Part shown: one piece after another, positions 46,764-55,148 of the stretch
How the letters are laid out: each line of letters starts with the position of its first letter
Numbering within the stretch: position 1 is the first letter of the stretch
NCBI RefSeq assembly: GCF_001653135.1
Contig: NZ_BDDS01000006.1
Coordinates: 248,001 to 312,000, forward strand
Origin: Pseudoalteromonas neustonica
GTDB lineage: Bacteria; Pseudomonadota; Gammaproteobacteria; Enterobacterales; Alteromonadaceae
Direction: 5' to 3'
DNA length: 64,000 nt
The notes under the pieces: model-generated
Seen by the model: the letters and a program-made list of their open reading frames with translations, nothing else
The model's database searches: none
What the model was told of the DNA's origin: nothing
Program-made: the position numbers and the translations under genes

Positions 46764-46777
46764 TTGATTACTTTGAT

Positions 46778-49720
46778 TTAAAAACGTGCCGTAAAGGTTA
46801 ATTGTGATGTTCGCCCTGGCCCAGCTATTAAGCTTAATGCTAAAGCATCGAGGTAAAACTCATTTGTTAAGTTAGCAATATTAAAGTTAACGTCCATATT
46901 ATCTGTGATTTTATAATTGATATAAGCATCAATTAAAGTGTAAGCCACGGTTGGTACATGCGGCGCTGAACCATGATAATTTTGCCAACTTAACTTACTG
47001 TCATAATCAGTATCAGGCTTACCCGTATAAGTAATACGCGTACCTATATCTAAGCTATCATCAAGAAACTTTACGCCCAAAATTGCTGCAACTGATTTTT
47101 GTGGTGGTATATGGTTGGCAACATACATGCCTGAAAAACCCGTTTTTGAACAATCCGGGATGTCTCCTTGTCTATTCGCATATGGATTATCACGAAATGT
47201 TTGTGCGACTTCCGCGTCACATAATTCCGCCTCAGTATAATATGTAGCGCTTAGATCAGCATAAAATCCACCCACTTCAAAACGGCTTTGGAACTCAAAC
47301 CCTTTTGTATTAAAGCTATCAGTGTTTCCCATTGCTAAACCAATATCAGTTGCGCTTAGGTTATTATCTGAAATTGTGTGGCGAGTGATGTAGTCTTCAA
47401 TTTTATTATCAAAATAAGCCACCTTGGCTCGCATTGTTAAGCCTGTGAATAAATCATCGCTAATGAAAGAAAAACCGATCTCTTTATTTTTTGCATGTTC
47501 AGGTCTTATGTCAAGAATATTCCTTGATACTGACCAGCCTCTCGTTGATTCCATTATACTTGGCATTCTTAACGCTTCGCTATAACGTGCGTACGCCAAC
47601 CAACTTTCACTTAGTTGCATATTTACCGCGAAATTTGGCGCAAAGCCATTCTGCTTTCGTGATGCTCCAGGGTATACAGTGTACGTGCCTAAGCTTTCTT
47701 GCGTCTCAAAACCAAGAAAAGCAAGATTGTAATCAACTTCAGAGATATCAACACTGCCTAGCTCACCTAGATTAACAGTGCCTACTCCAGTTACACGCGG
47801 ATCATTGGCATCAGTATAATCACCATTTTCATCAGGAAGCCAACGAACATGTCCAATTCGTTCAAGGGTCTCATCCGATTGTTTCAGTAGAAATATTTCT
47901 TTAAATCTGCGTACATCTTCTTCTCTATAATCATTATTTTCTTGTACTCTAAACCAGCTATAGCGACCACCAGCTTCAAAACTTAACCAATCAACAGGCG
48001 ACCATTTAGTTTGCAAAAACACGCTGCTCTCATATCTATCACCATCACGATGAAAGCGATTTGTATCGATATCTTCTTGAGAGTATTGAACATCAGATCC
48101 TGGTCCTATTGATTCTTTTTGAAAGCTATAGCCGTAGTCAAAACTAATTACGCCATAATCTGTACCTTGAAGTATGCTTTGATTACTAATATCAAACCCT
48201 GTTCTGAGCGATTCCGTTTTTGCTAAATACAATACATCTACACATGATTCACAATCATGTGTTGGTGGCCTTTCATTTCCCTCTCTTGGGTTGCTAAAGA
48301 CTGATCCGTTATACGCTTTAGAATCAGTACTTGTATGCCAAAGATTCACTTTTAAATTTTTAAGCAATGGATTATCTGGAGAAGTATATTTATAACGAGC
48401 GCTATATGTATCTATATCTTGCTCAGAAGATTTCCACTGTTTTAACGTGTCACCTGTATTACGAAAAATTTGTGAGGCCATAATTTCACCATAAACAGCT
48501 TTGTATTTTCGGTAACTGAGCTCCAGTGATGAGTCGTCATTAATATGAAAAGTTGGTTTAACTAAAACTGAGGTGTTCTTATTCGAAGTATTGAGAACCT
48601 CTTCCCCTGATTTATAAAAGCGAGCGATCCCCTCATTTATAACAATGCGCTTTTTTTCAACCCATTCACCATCGATTTGCTTCCAATCACTCACCTCTTC
48701 ATCGTAGAAGTATCGTTCCCGGCCGTCATTACCTGCAAAATAATTACCAATATCACGGTGTGAGGCTGCGACAACTAAATCAAATCCCTCTTGTGCAGTA
48801 GCATAAGCAATATTAATGAACTCACCATCACTAGTTACCAAATCAGGAGCATCATTACGGGGGGTCGCATCAAAGTCGCTTTGTGCATCAATGCTATTAC
48901 TTTGCATACCTCCTTTGATACGAACGCCATGCTGCTGTCCATTTCGTAATATATCATCGCTCTTCAATGTCTCCATCACGACAACACCACCCACTGCCCC
49001 CATACCTTGAGCACTATTTGTTGGGCCTTTATCTATCGAAACAGTACTAATTAGATCTGGATCTATATATGAACGATCAGCTATCCCAGCATAACCACGA
49101 TAAACTGTGGTACTTTGAATACTGCCATCAACAACCACGGGCACACGATTTTGACCTTGCACACCACGTATATTGACATCTATCGCTCCTCCATTGCGTG
49201 CTTCACCAACTTCGACACCGGGAATACCTTTAAGCATATCTCCTGCGGATGTACCGCGAAACTGCTCTATATAGCCACTATTGAGCTGCACATTTGAACT
49301 TGTTTTCAAGTAAGGTAAATCCTGCGATTCCACACTTGCTTCATCAAACATGCCTGGTGCGATATAACTACCCACAACAGATAAAGCTGATAACTCTGTC
49401 GCTGATTGCGAGTTACTTAGCTTTTTTAAAATGATTGTATTACCGTCAATTGTCGCTTCAATACCTGTATTATTTAAAACTTGCATTAAAACATCACGAA
49501 CCGTGGCAGGACCTTGCAACTGAGGGGCTGTCAATGAGTCAACTAATTTAGGATCAAATACTAAGGTCATATTTGCCTGTGTGGCAATCAGATTCAAAGT
49601 GGTTTCTAGTGGCTGAGGTTTAATATCAAGCATTAATATGTCACTACTGGCATAAGCTTCAACACCAACGGTGCTTAAGCCTATTGCGAGCGCGAGAGAA
49701 GATAACTGCATTTTTTTCAT
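46778..49720 (-). CDS. STN-containing TonB-dependent receptor (probable heme/hemophore receptor)
   Basis: A 980-residue receptor: signal peptide, then an STN signalling domain (LDIKPQPLETTLNLIATQAN through GIEATIDGNTIILKK, about 30-105). The plug follows (GTSAGDMLKGIPGVEVGEAR to GMGAVGGVVVMETL), then a barrel ending LTFTARF. The STN domain fits transcription control through the adjacent FecR and FecI. Genes for heme oxygenase, TonB and ExbBD in the same cluster point to heme or a hemophore as ligand, HasR-like, but the ligand is not proven by motif. A Fur-box-like sequence precedes it. Confidence 0.92.
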   Translation of the reverse strand: MKKMQLSSLALAIGLSTVGVEAYASSDILMLDIKPQPLETTLNLIATQANMTLVFDPKLVDSLTAPQLQGPATVRDVLMQVLNNTGIEATIDGNTIILKKLSNSQSATELSALSVVGSYIAPGMFDEASVESQDLPYLKTSSNVQLNSGYIEQFRGTSAGDMLKGIPGVEVGEARNGGAIDVNIRGVQGQNRVPVVVDGSIQSTTVYRGYAGIADRSYIDPDLISTVSIDKGPTNSAQGMGAVGGVVVMETLKSDDILRNGQQHGVRIKGGMQSNSIDAQSDFDATPRNDAPDLVTSDGEFINIAYATAQEGFDLVVAASHRDIGNYFAGNDGRERYFYDEEVSDWKQIDGEWVEKKRIVINEGIARFYKSGEEVLNTSNKNTSVLVKPTFHINDDSSLELSYRKYKAVYGEIMASQIFRNTGDTLKQWKSSEQDIDTYSARYKYTSPDNPLLKNLKVNLWHTSTDSKAYNGSVFSNPREGNERPPTHDCESCVDVLYLAKTESLRTGFDISNQSILQGTDYGVISFDYGYSFQKESIGPGSDVQYSQEDIDTNRFHRDGDRYESSVFLQTKWSPVDWLSFEAGGRYSWFRVQENNDYREEDVRRFKEIFLLKQSDETLERIGHVRWLPDENGDYTDANDPRVTGVGTVNLGELGSVDISEVDYNLAFLGFETQESLGTYTVYPGASRKQNGFAPNFAVNMQLSESWLAYARYSEALRMPSIMESTRGWSVSRNILDIRPEHAKNKEIGFSFISDDLFTGLTMRAKVAYFDNKIEDYITRHTISDNNLSATDIGLAMGNTDSFNTKGFEFQSRFEVGGFYADLSATYYTEAELCDAEVAQTFRDNPYANRQGDIPDCSKTGFSGMYVANHIPPQKSVAAILGVKFLDDSLDIGTRITYTGKPDTDYDSKLSWQNYHGSAPHVPTVAYTLIDAYINYKITDNMDVNFNIANLTNEFYLDALALSLIAGPGRTSQLTFTARF

Positions 49721-49761
49721 TTTATAAACTCATGTTAATGACTACTACTTTATAAAACGAA

Positions 49762-49776
49762 TGAGAATAATTATCT
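49762..49776. promoter_or_regulatory. Fur-box-like site before the STN receptor
   Basis: TGAGAATAATTATCT matches the 7-1-7 Fur inverted repeat TGATAATnATTATCA at 12 of the 14 defined positions. It lies about 45 nt upstream of the receptor start codon. It would give iron repression in addition to FecI activation. Confidence 0.65.
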
Positions 49777-49868
49777 CTCACCTCTAAACTCTTATTTTTT
49801 TACCTTTAAAAACAAACTGAGGCCTTCGCTATCAAAAAATGTATAAAATATCCCTAAGTATTCATTTT

Positions 49869-50810
49869 TCACCTTTGCTGAATCAGCCAAAAATAACCAT
49901 TATCAATAACATCTACAGGAAGCACTTTAGGGAGTAGCTTCGCGGTATTGTCTATATCATTTAATTGGTATGTCCCACTAAGAGAGAGCTGATTTAGACT
50001 TGTTTGTTTGAGTTTAAATGGCTTATCTTGATAACGATTAAGCTGCTCAACAGCAAAGTTCAAAGGGGTATTCGAAAATTGAATGCGCCCCTGTTGCCAT
50101 ATAGCAAACTGAGTTTCAGTGAGGTTAAACTGCCTATCATTGATGCTGTTATACCCTTGATTAGCTGTCAAAAACACATCACCAACAGTTGGATCTGTTA
50201 CTTTTACTTTACCTTTTTTTACAGCAACAACGACTTGATCTTTAAGGCGATTAACATTAAATTGTGTACCAAGTACTTTGATATCAATTTCTTCGACAAC
50301 AACAATAAAAGGACGCTGTTTTTCAGGAGTAACATCAAAGATTACCTGCCCTTTAAGTAACTCTATACGGCGAGTATTATCGCTATATTCTACATTTAAT
50401 TCGGTATCACTATCTAACAGAATCTGGCTACCATCACTTAAAATAAAAGAAGCTGTTTCGCCTATTTGTGTTAAATATATCGTCGGTCTACTCGCGTTAA
50501 AGTGGAAAAAGCTAACTGCAATAACTGCAAGTGAAGCAGCCAATGCGACTAAAGGTCTAATAAAGCTAACTTTTTTGATATTACTTTTTGGTAATAATGC
50601 AAGTAATCGCTCCATACTTTGCTGCGATAAATTCCCCAACTTTGCGTCCAACAATACACTTTCTTCAAATGCCTCTGCGTTTTGTGGGCAAATTTTCAGC
50701 CACTTTTGCCAATTATGTATTTGCTGTTCACTTGGTTCGTCTTTAAGCCTTAACAACCACAACGTTGCTTGCTCAAATACTTGCTGATTTTTATTAGAAT
50801 TATTCATCAT
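49869..50810 (-). CDS. fecR: FecR-family anti-sigma/signal transducer
   Basis: A 313-residue protein. The N-terminal cytoplasmic DUF4880-like region has ATLWLLRLKDEPSEQQIHNW and AFEESVLLDAKL. One TM helix follows (about 86-103), then the periplasmic FecR domain (GSQILLDSDTELNVEYSDNT, LGTQFNVNRLKDQVVVAVKK). The C-terminal STN-interacting part ends VIDNGYFWLIQQR. The start overlaps the end of fecI by 4 nt. It relays receptor occupancy to the FecI sigma factor. Confidence 0.95.
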   Translation of the reverse strand: MMNNSNKNQQVFEQATLWLLRLKDEPSEQQIHNWQKWLKICPQNAEAFEESVLLDAKLGNLSQQSMERLLALLPKSNIKKVSFIRPLVALAASLAVIAVSFFHFNASRPTIYLTQIGETASFILSDGSQILLDSDTELNVEYSDNTRRIELLKGQVIFDVTPEKQRPFIVVVEEIDIKVLGTQFNVNRLKDQVVVAVKKGKVKVTDPTVGDVFLTANQGYNSINDRQFNLTETQFAIWQQGRIQFSNTPLNFAVEQLNRYQDKPFKLKQTSLNQLSLSGTYQLNDIDNTAKLLPKVLPVDVIDNGYFWLIQQR

Positions 50811-51295
50811 TCTTTTAATAATATCTCTCTACAACGGCTCATGGCTTTAAGTAAATGCTTTTCGACCATACTTTGCGATATCTGCATATGTTCAGCGATT
50901 TGTGTTTGACTCAAGCACTTAAACTTATACAAGATAAATGCTTCACGGCACTTTTCAGGTAAGCTGGCTATACACTTTTCTAATTGTGCAAGTTCTTGCT
51001 GAGCAATTAAAGTCGTTTCAGGATCTAAATGAGGTAACTCATAGATAGAGCTTTCTTCGTCCGGCAAAGGCGTGAATTGGCAGATCTTTTCACGACGATA
51101 TAAATCAACAAATAAATTATTAGCTGTTTTCAATATCAGCGCTCTATTAACCTGTTTTTCGGGATTACTAGATTGCCTTTTTCCTTGTTTCAGTAAACGA
51201 GCGATCGCTTCTTGGATCAAGCTTTGAGCTTTATCTCGACAACCGGTACGCCGTGACATTATCTTCACGACTTGGCTATAATCTGTAAAAGGCAT
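50807..51295 (-). CDS. fecI: FecI-like ECF sigma factor
   Basis: A 162-residue sigma factor. The N-terminus is short (MPFTDYSQVVKIMSRRTGCR); region 2 is QSLIQEAIARLLKQ with NRALILKTANNLFVDLYRRE. Region 4 is CIASLPEKCREAFILYKFKC followed by the recognition helix ISQSMVEKHLLKAMSRC. It should direct transcription of the receptor gene on signal from FecR. A Fur-like box lies about 60 nt upstream of its start. Confidence 0.95.
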   Translation of the reverse strand: MPFTDYSQVVKIMSRRTGCRDKAQSLIQEAIARLLKQGKRQSSNPEKQVNRALILKTANNLFVDLYRREKICQFTPLPDEESSIYELPHLDPETTLIAQQELAQLEKCIASLPEKCREAFILYKFKCLSQTQIAEHMQISQSMVEKHLLKAMSRCREILLKE

Positions 51296-51353
51296 GGTAT
51301 CTACTACATTGTAAAGTGACTGATATTGTACCTAAATAAAAATCGAATACAAA

Positions 51354-51368
51354 CAGTAATTATTATCA
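51354..51368. promoter_or_regulatory. Fur-box-like site before fecI
   Basis: Read on the minus strand, TGATAATAATTACTG matches most of the 7-1-7 Fur consensus. It overlaps the stop codon of the DUF454-TonB gene and lies about 60 nt before the fecI start, so it likely marks an iron-regulated promoter for fecI-fecR. Confidence 0.6.
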
Positions 51369-52526
51369 TTTATTGCGTAAATAAAACTCAACAGGCAATA
51401 ATAATTCATGAGGTGCTTCTAATTCGTCAGGCACTTTTGGAAATGGCTCTGCGCCACGGATTGTTTCAATTGCTGCAATATCGAGCCGATTAATCCCCGA
51501 TCCCTTTACTATGTCTAGCTGCATTAATCCCCCATCTCGCGCTAATAACACCTTTAAATACACGACCCCTTCTTGTTTTTTCATAATAGCTGACGTTGGG
51601 TACTTCCTATAAGCCATTAAATGGCCAAGTAAACTAGCTCTCCAGCTTTTCTTTCCTGTTGCAACCTGTTGCTGAGATAAGCTGTATTGCTGCTCAACCA
51701 TCGCGGCAACTGCTGAATCTTGTGATATTTCTTCAAATTTTGTATTTTTTGGATCTGAGTCTAGTTTAGTTTTAGTAACGTGTTCTTTTGTAGGAGGCTT
51801 CACCACAGGCTCTATAATAACATCTTGTTTATCAGGTTGTTTTTTTGCTAGAACTTGTAGTTGCTCTTTCGCCTTTGGGGGAGGCAACTTTTTCTTAACA
51901 GCCTCTTGCGCTTGAGTAGCCTGTTTAGCAACCTTTTTACTTTCAACTAATTCAGGCTTTGGTGCTGCCGCTTCTACAAATGTAATATCTATCACTTTAG
52001 GGGTTTGCTTATGTTGCACTGGCTCAATATTTGTACTTGTGTTAAAAAATATAATCCAAGCAAATATAAAGTGAAATAATACGGCTAATAACACTCCTTG
52101 AAGTATTTTATATTTTTTATTTTGACGTAACTCATAGAGCTCGCTCGGTTTAGAGAAAAGGTAATTAATAACAAGTGCAAAAATCAAAAAGCAAAATACA
52201 GGAAGCCAAACAGACTGACTTGTGAGTGTAATAATAAAAAAACTAATTAGTATGCTAATAAGCGCAAAGTACTTGGCTTTTTTAGGTACAACTCGGCTCA
52301 CCTGCCAATTACTTAAAACGTTTCCAAATTTCGGATGTGTAAGCAACCAATTGGCTAATTTTTTATTTGAGCGAGTAAAGCAAGCAAGCGCAATAATTAA
52401 AAAAACTGTCGTAGGCATTACTGGCAACAACATACCAATTACAGCCAAGGCGACACTAATGCAGCCAGCTATAAAATATATAATTTTTTTAATTGGCAAC
52501 GCTTGCCTTAACACTGAGTTTAACAC
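51366..52526 (-). CDS. Fusion of DUF454 (YbaN-like) membrane domain with a TonB energy transducer
   Basis: A 386-residue protein. Residues about 12-130 are a complete DUF454/YbaN domain: IIYFIAGCISVALAVIGMLL, PTTVFLIIALACFTRSN, and WLLTHPKFGNVLSNWQ, with further TM helices. A TM anchor follows (about 144-165), then a Lys/Pro-rich periplasmic spacer (KKKLPPPKAKEQ). The TonB C-terminal domain (about 300-386) has AYRKYPTSAIMKKQEGVVYL and SGINRLDIAAIETIRGAEPF. The GTG start at 52526 lacks a good ribosome-binding site; a TTG at 52499 after AAGG is possible. It lies 9 nt after the heme oxygenase gene. Confidence 0.9.
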   Translation of the reverse strand: MLNSVLRQALPIKKIIYFIAGCISVALAVIGMLLPVMPTTVFLIIALACFTRSNKKLANWLLTHPKFGNVLSNWQVSRVVPKKAKYFALISILISFFIITLTSQSVWLPVFCFLIFALVINYLFSKPSELYELRQNKKYKILQGVLLAVLFHFIFAWIIFFNTSTNIEPVQHKQTPKVIDITFVEAAAPKPELVESKKVAKQATQAQEAVKKKLPPPKAKEQLQVLAKKQPDKQDVIIEPVVKPPTKEHVTKTKLDSDPKNTKFEEISQDSAVAAMVEQQYSLSQQQVATGKKSWRASLLGHLMAYRKYPTSAIMKKQEGVVYLKVLLARDGGLMQLDIVKGSGINRLDIAAIETIRGAEPFPKVPDELEAPHELLLPVEFYLRNK

Positions 52527-52535
52527 TTATATACG

Positions 52536-53123
52536 TTACTGATAAACAACATCAAGTAACTGATGTGCGGTAGCAAAAGCTTGCTTTGCACCTTGATAAA
52601 GCTGCTGCTCTTCATCATTTGTTAAATTAAGAGCTTCTACAGCTTGCATAAACCCTCGCCACTGGCTTCCACGCCCATTCCCAGGACCTGCTAAGAAACG
52701 CGCACCAAATTCAGCATTTAGATCTAACTGTGTTACCTCTTTAGCTAACATTGCGGCTCCGAGCTTTGAGCCTTCAATCACATAGAGCCAACCGACAGCC
52801 TGCGCTATCGTCAAACTATTAATATCTATTTGCTGTTCTAAATTGTGTGTTTTCATACCTATATCATGTAAATCAAGTACAATATCAGTACAGCGATTTC
52901 GCTGTGCTAAATCACTAAAAAATACAATTAACTGTTCACTTTGATAAATTGGCTCTACATGTTTTAACAACAAATATTGAAAGCGTAAAAAATCGCCATA
53001 ATTTTCTTTTGACGCAAAAGGTGATTGAGCCATAATTTTATTATCTAAATTATCGTGTACCTCTGCTGTGGTACGTTTAAGCTCAGACATACGTGGGTAG
53101 TTTACTTGAGTAATACTCGACAT
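52536..53123 (-). CDS. Heme oxygenase (HemO/PigA/BphO-like)
   Basis: A 195-residue all-helical heme oxygenase. The proximal-His helix is TTAEVHDNLDNKIM (His about residue 23). The distal-helix region is WLYVIEGSKLGAAMLAKEV, followed by GPGNGRGSQWRGFMQ. It opens the heme ring to biliverdin, CO and iron in the cytoplasm. It heads the cluster of DUF454-TonB, FecI, FecR, receptor and ExbBD, which together identify heme acquisition as the pathway. Confidence 0.92.
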   Translation of the reverse strand: MSSITQVNYPRMSELKRTTAEVHDNLDNKIMAQSPFASKENYGDFLRFQYLLLKHVEPIYQSEQLIVFFSDLAQRNRCTDIVLDLHDIGMKTHNLEQQIDINSLTIAQAVGWLYVIEGSKLGAAMLAKEVTQLDLNAEFGARFLAGPGNGRGSQWRGFMQAVEALNLTNDEEQQLYQGAKQAFATAHQLLDVVYQ

Positions 53124-54208
53124 AATTAAATTCTAATTGATCCATCCTACTGATAAAAACGAACGCGTCAGCAAAACCCACACCTATACTTAAAGATATT
53201 TATAACCAAACAACCTAAAGCATTTAACTCAACACCTTATTGGAGAGCAATTTTAAGGCGTTACTTTACAATTAATACCTACCTAAATCGCTGTTAACTC
53301 CAACTGAAATGCATACCTGATGCGACTTATACCAATCCGCTTAGATATGAGGTTTATTTAATGACAGAAAATTGCGCTATAAACTAGGGCGTGTTGACCT
53401 TTGTGGATTGAAATTTGTTCAATCTAGGGGCGATTTAATCGCGGCGCGAGATTTGTAGCCTAGTGGGCTAAGTAAAAACCGAGCAACAAAGAGTCAATCG
53501 CCCCTAGGAAGAACCCTTTGGGCAGCGAGCCCTAGGCAATAATTTTTATATCTAGTTGTTCTAAATGAAAAAATTTTAACGACGTTATAGAGTGATTTAA
53601 TTCATTAAATTGTTCAAATATTTATGAAGATTGGTATTAGGTACATGCTGCTAGAAAAATATGTAACAAAACGCCTCCCCAAAGTGCTTTTAAAAGTCGC
53701 TTTTTTGACTGGCTACTAACTACTAATTTATTAACCTGATGCTTAAATAGAAATGGGTCTAAATGAATGTCATTAAGGCAAATAACTTAACCTTAATTTT
53801 GGTTGAGTTATTTGCTAATATACAAGCTTGAAATGAGTCGCTGATCAACTATTTAATCTGGGTCTTGGGGTTACTAGTCGGGTACGTTGCAGCAAGAGTT
53901 TTTTATTCGCATTAGGCACCAAACCAAAATTACCAATAATTTTTATTACATAAATATGTGCTGTTATTAAATATCTGAAAGTAGTTGTATTCGTGAATGC
54001 CAGCGACAATACTGTTTTATTATTGCAAACAACCCAGCGTGAACTAGAATATTCCAACGATATAACAATCAAGTGCAAAATAAATAATTTAAACAATACC
54101 AAATAGAGCAATAATAAAATTTAAATAGTTACATTTGAACCCAAAATAAGTACAAAGTTATTTCGATTAATGCTATAAATACGCCAAATACATAAATAAG
54201 CGAGTAAC
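53124..54208. other. Gene-poor interval between heme cluster and MurR
   Basis: About 1.1 kb. It holds a shortened MITE copy (53387-53532) and a near-perfect 15-bp stem hairpin at 53778-53815 (GCAAATAACTTAACC arm) without a strong T-run. It also holds a weak MurR-like half-site (TGGAATATTCTAGTT on the minus strand, 54042-54056). An 88-codon open frame at 53845 has no protein-like composition. No RNA gene is recognised. Confidence 0.55.
53387..53532. mobile_element. Internally deleted copy of the 9.5-kb MITE
   Basis: The left end GGGCGTGTTGACCTTTG is intact after a TA. The GGGGCGATTTAATCGCGGCG and CAATCGCCCCTAGGAAGAAC segments of the first element are present, with the middle shortened. The right inverted repeat is largely lost, leaving only GCCC before TA. 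Confidence 0.75.
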
Positions 54209-55054
54209 ATGTCTACATTTGTTAAAATTAAAGCCTTACGTCAGTCTCTATCGAGCAGCGAAGCCAAACTAGCAGACTTCACATTAAACTCTGCTAACGC
54301 CATTAGAAATCTATCTTCGGTAGAACTTGCAAAGGTAGTCGGAGTAAGTCAGTCAAGTGTAGTGAAGTTTTCACAAAAGCTCGGTTACAAAGGGTTTCCT
54401 GCATTTAAACTTGCTGTAATCGATGCACTCAATGACGAAGTAACAGAGCCAAAACTACACGGCAAAATTACGTTAAGTGATTCGTTAGAACAAATAGCTG
54501 AAAAACTACTCAGTAGTAAATTAGCGGTTTTAACGGAAACTAAAAACCTAAACGAAGCACAGCCTATTGAACAAGCTGTTAGCTTATTAAAATCAGCTAA
54601 GCGTATTCTTATATGTGGTTTAGGTGGTTCAGCACTTGTTGCTAAAGATTTCTCTTATAAACTGCAAAAGCTAGGTATGCCTGCAATAGCTGAACCAGAT
54701 GGCCACGCACAGCTAGCCTACGTATCTACATTTGGTAAAGGTGATTTAGTCATCGCGATAAGTGAATCTGGCGTAACCAGAGAGATTGCCGAAGTAGTGA
54801 AGCAAGCTAAGAAAAACGACAGCTATGTGATCTCGGTTACTAAGTTTGGTAGTAACCCGGTTGCCGATCAAGCGAATGTGAGGTTGTACTCTGTTGCTGA
54901 AGAAGAGTCAGTACGGTTGTCGTCGATTCTTGCACGTACGGCACAAGATTTTGTTATCGATATTCTCTTTATTGCTTTGACTCAATCAAGCCGTCAAGGT
55001 AGAAAGTTACTTGAACACTCTAATGATGTAGTGGGTGAATTTAGAAATAAATAA
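54209..55054 (+). CDS. MurR/RpiR-family transcriptional regulator
   Basis: A 281-residue regulator. The N-terminal HTH_6 domain has LSSSEAKLADFTL and the recognition helix VVGVSQSSVVKFSQKLGYKG. The C-terminal SIS sugar-phosphate domain has RILICGLGGSALVAKDFSYK and VIAISESGVTREIAEV. It faces the MurNAc operon and is separated from it by a bidirectional terminator. The likely effector is MurNAc-6P or GlcNAc-6P by analogy with E. coli MurR. It is the natural candidate to bind the shared TGGAATATWTTATT sites. Confidence 0.92.
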   Translation: MSTFVKIKALRQSLSSSEAKLADFTLNSANAIRNLSSVELAKVVGVSQSSVVKFSQKLGYKGFPAFKLAVIDALNDEVTEPKLHGKITLSDSLEQIAEKLLSSKLAVLTETKNLNEAQPIEQAVSLLKSAKRILICGLGGSALVAKDFSYKLQKLGMPAIAEPDGHAQLAYVSTFGKGDLVIAISESGVTREIAEVVKQAKKNDSYVISVTKFGSNPVADQANVRLYSVAEEESVRLSSILARTAQDFVIDILFIALTQSSRQGRKLLEHSNDVVGEFRNK

Positions 55055-55074
55055 CTAAATTAACCTATATTCAA

Positions 55075-55120
55075 GTTAAGCACTAAAAAGGCCACACAAG
55101 TGGCCTTTTTAGTGCTTAAC
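55075..55120. terminator. Bidirectional terminator, 21-bp perfect palindrome
   Basis: Arms of 21 bp (right arm GTGGCCTTTTTAGTGCTTAAC minus its last base shown elsewhere) with a 4-nt loop lie between the convergent MurR-type gene and the NamZ gene. A/T runs within the stem serve both directions. Confidence 0.88.
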
Positions 55121-55148
55121 TGTTTACTTATCTAACCGTTCTTCATCG

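Noticed and set aside
53845..54111. 88-codon open frame before the MurR-type gene
   Set aside because: AT-driven hydrophobic composition, no start signal, and overlaps putative regulatory sequence.
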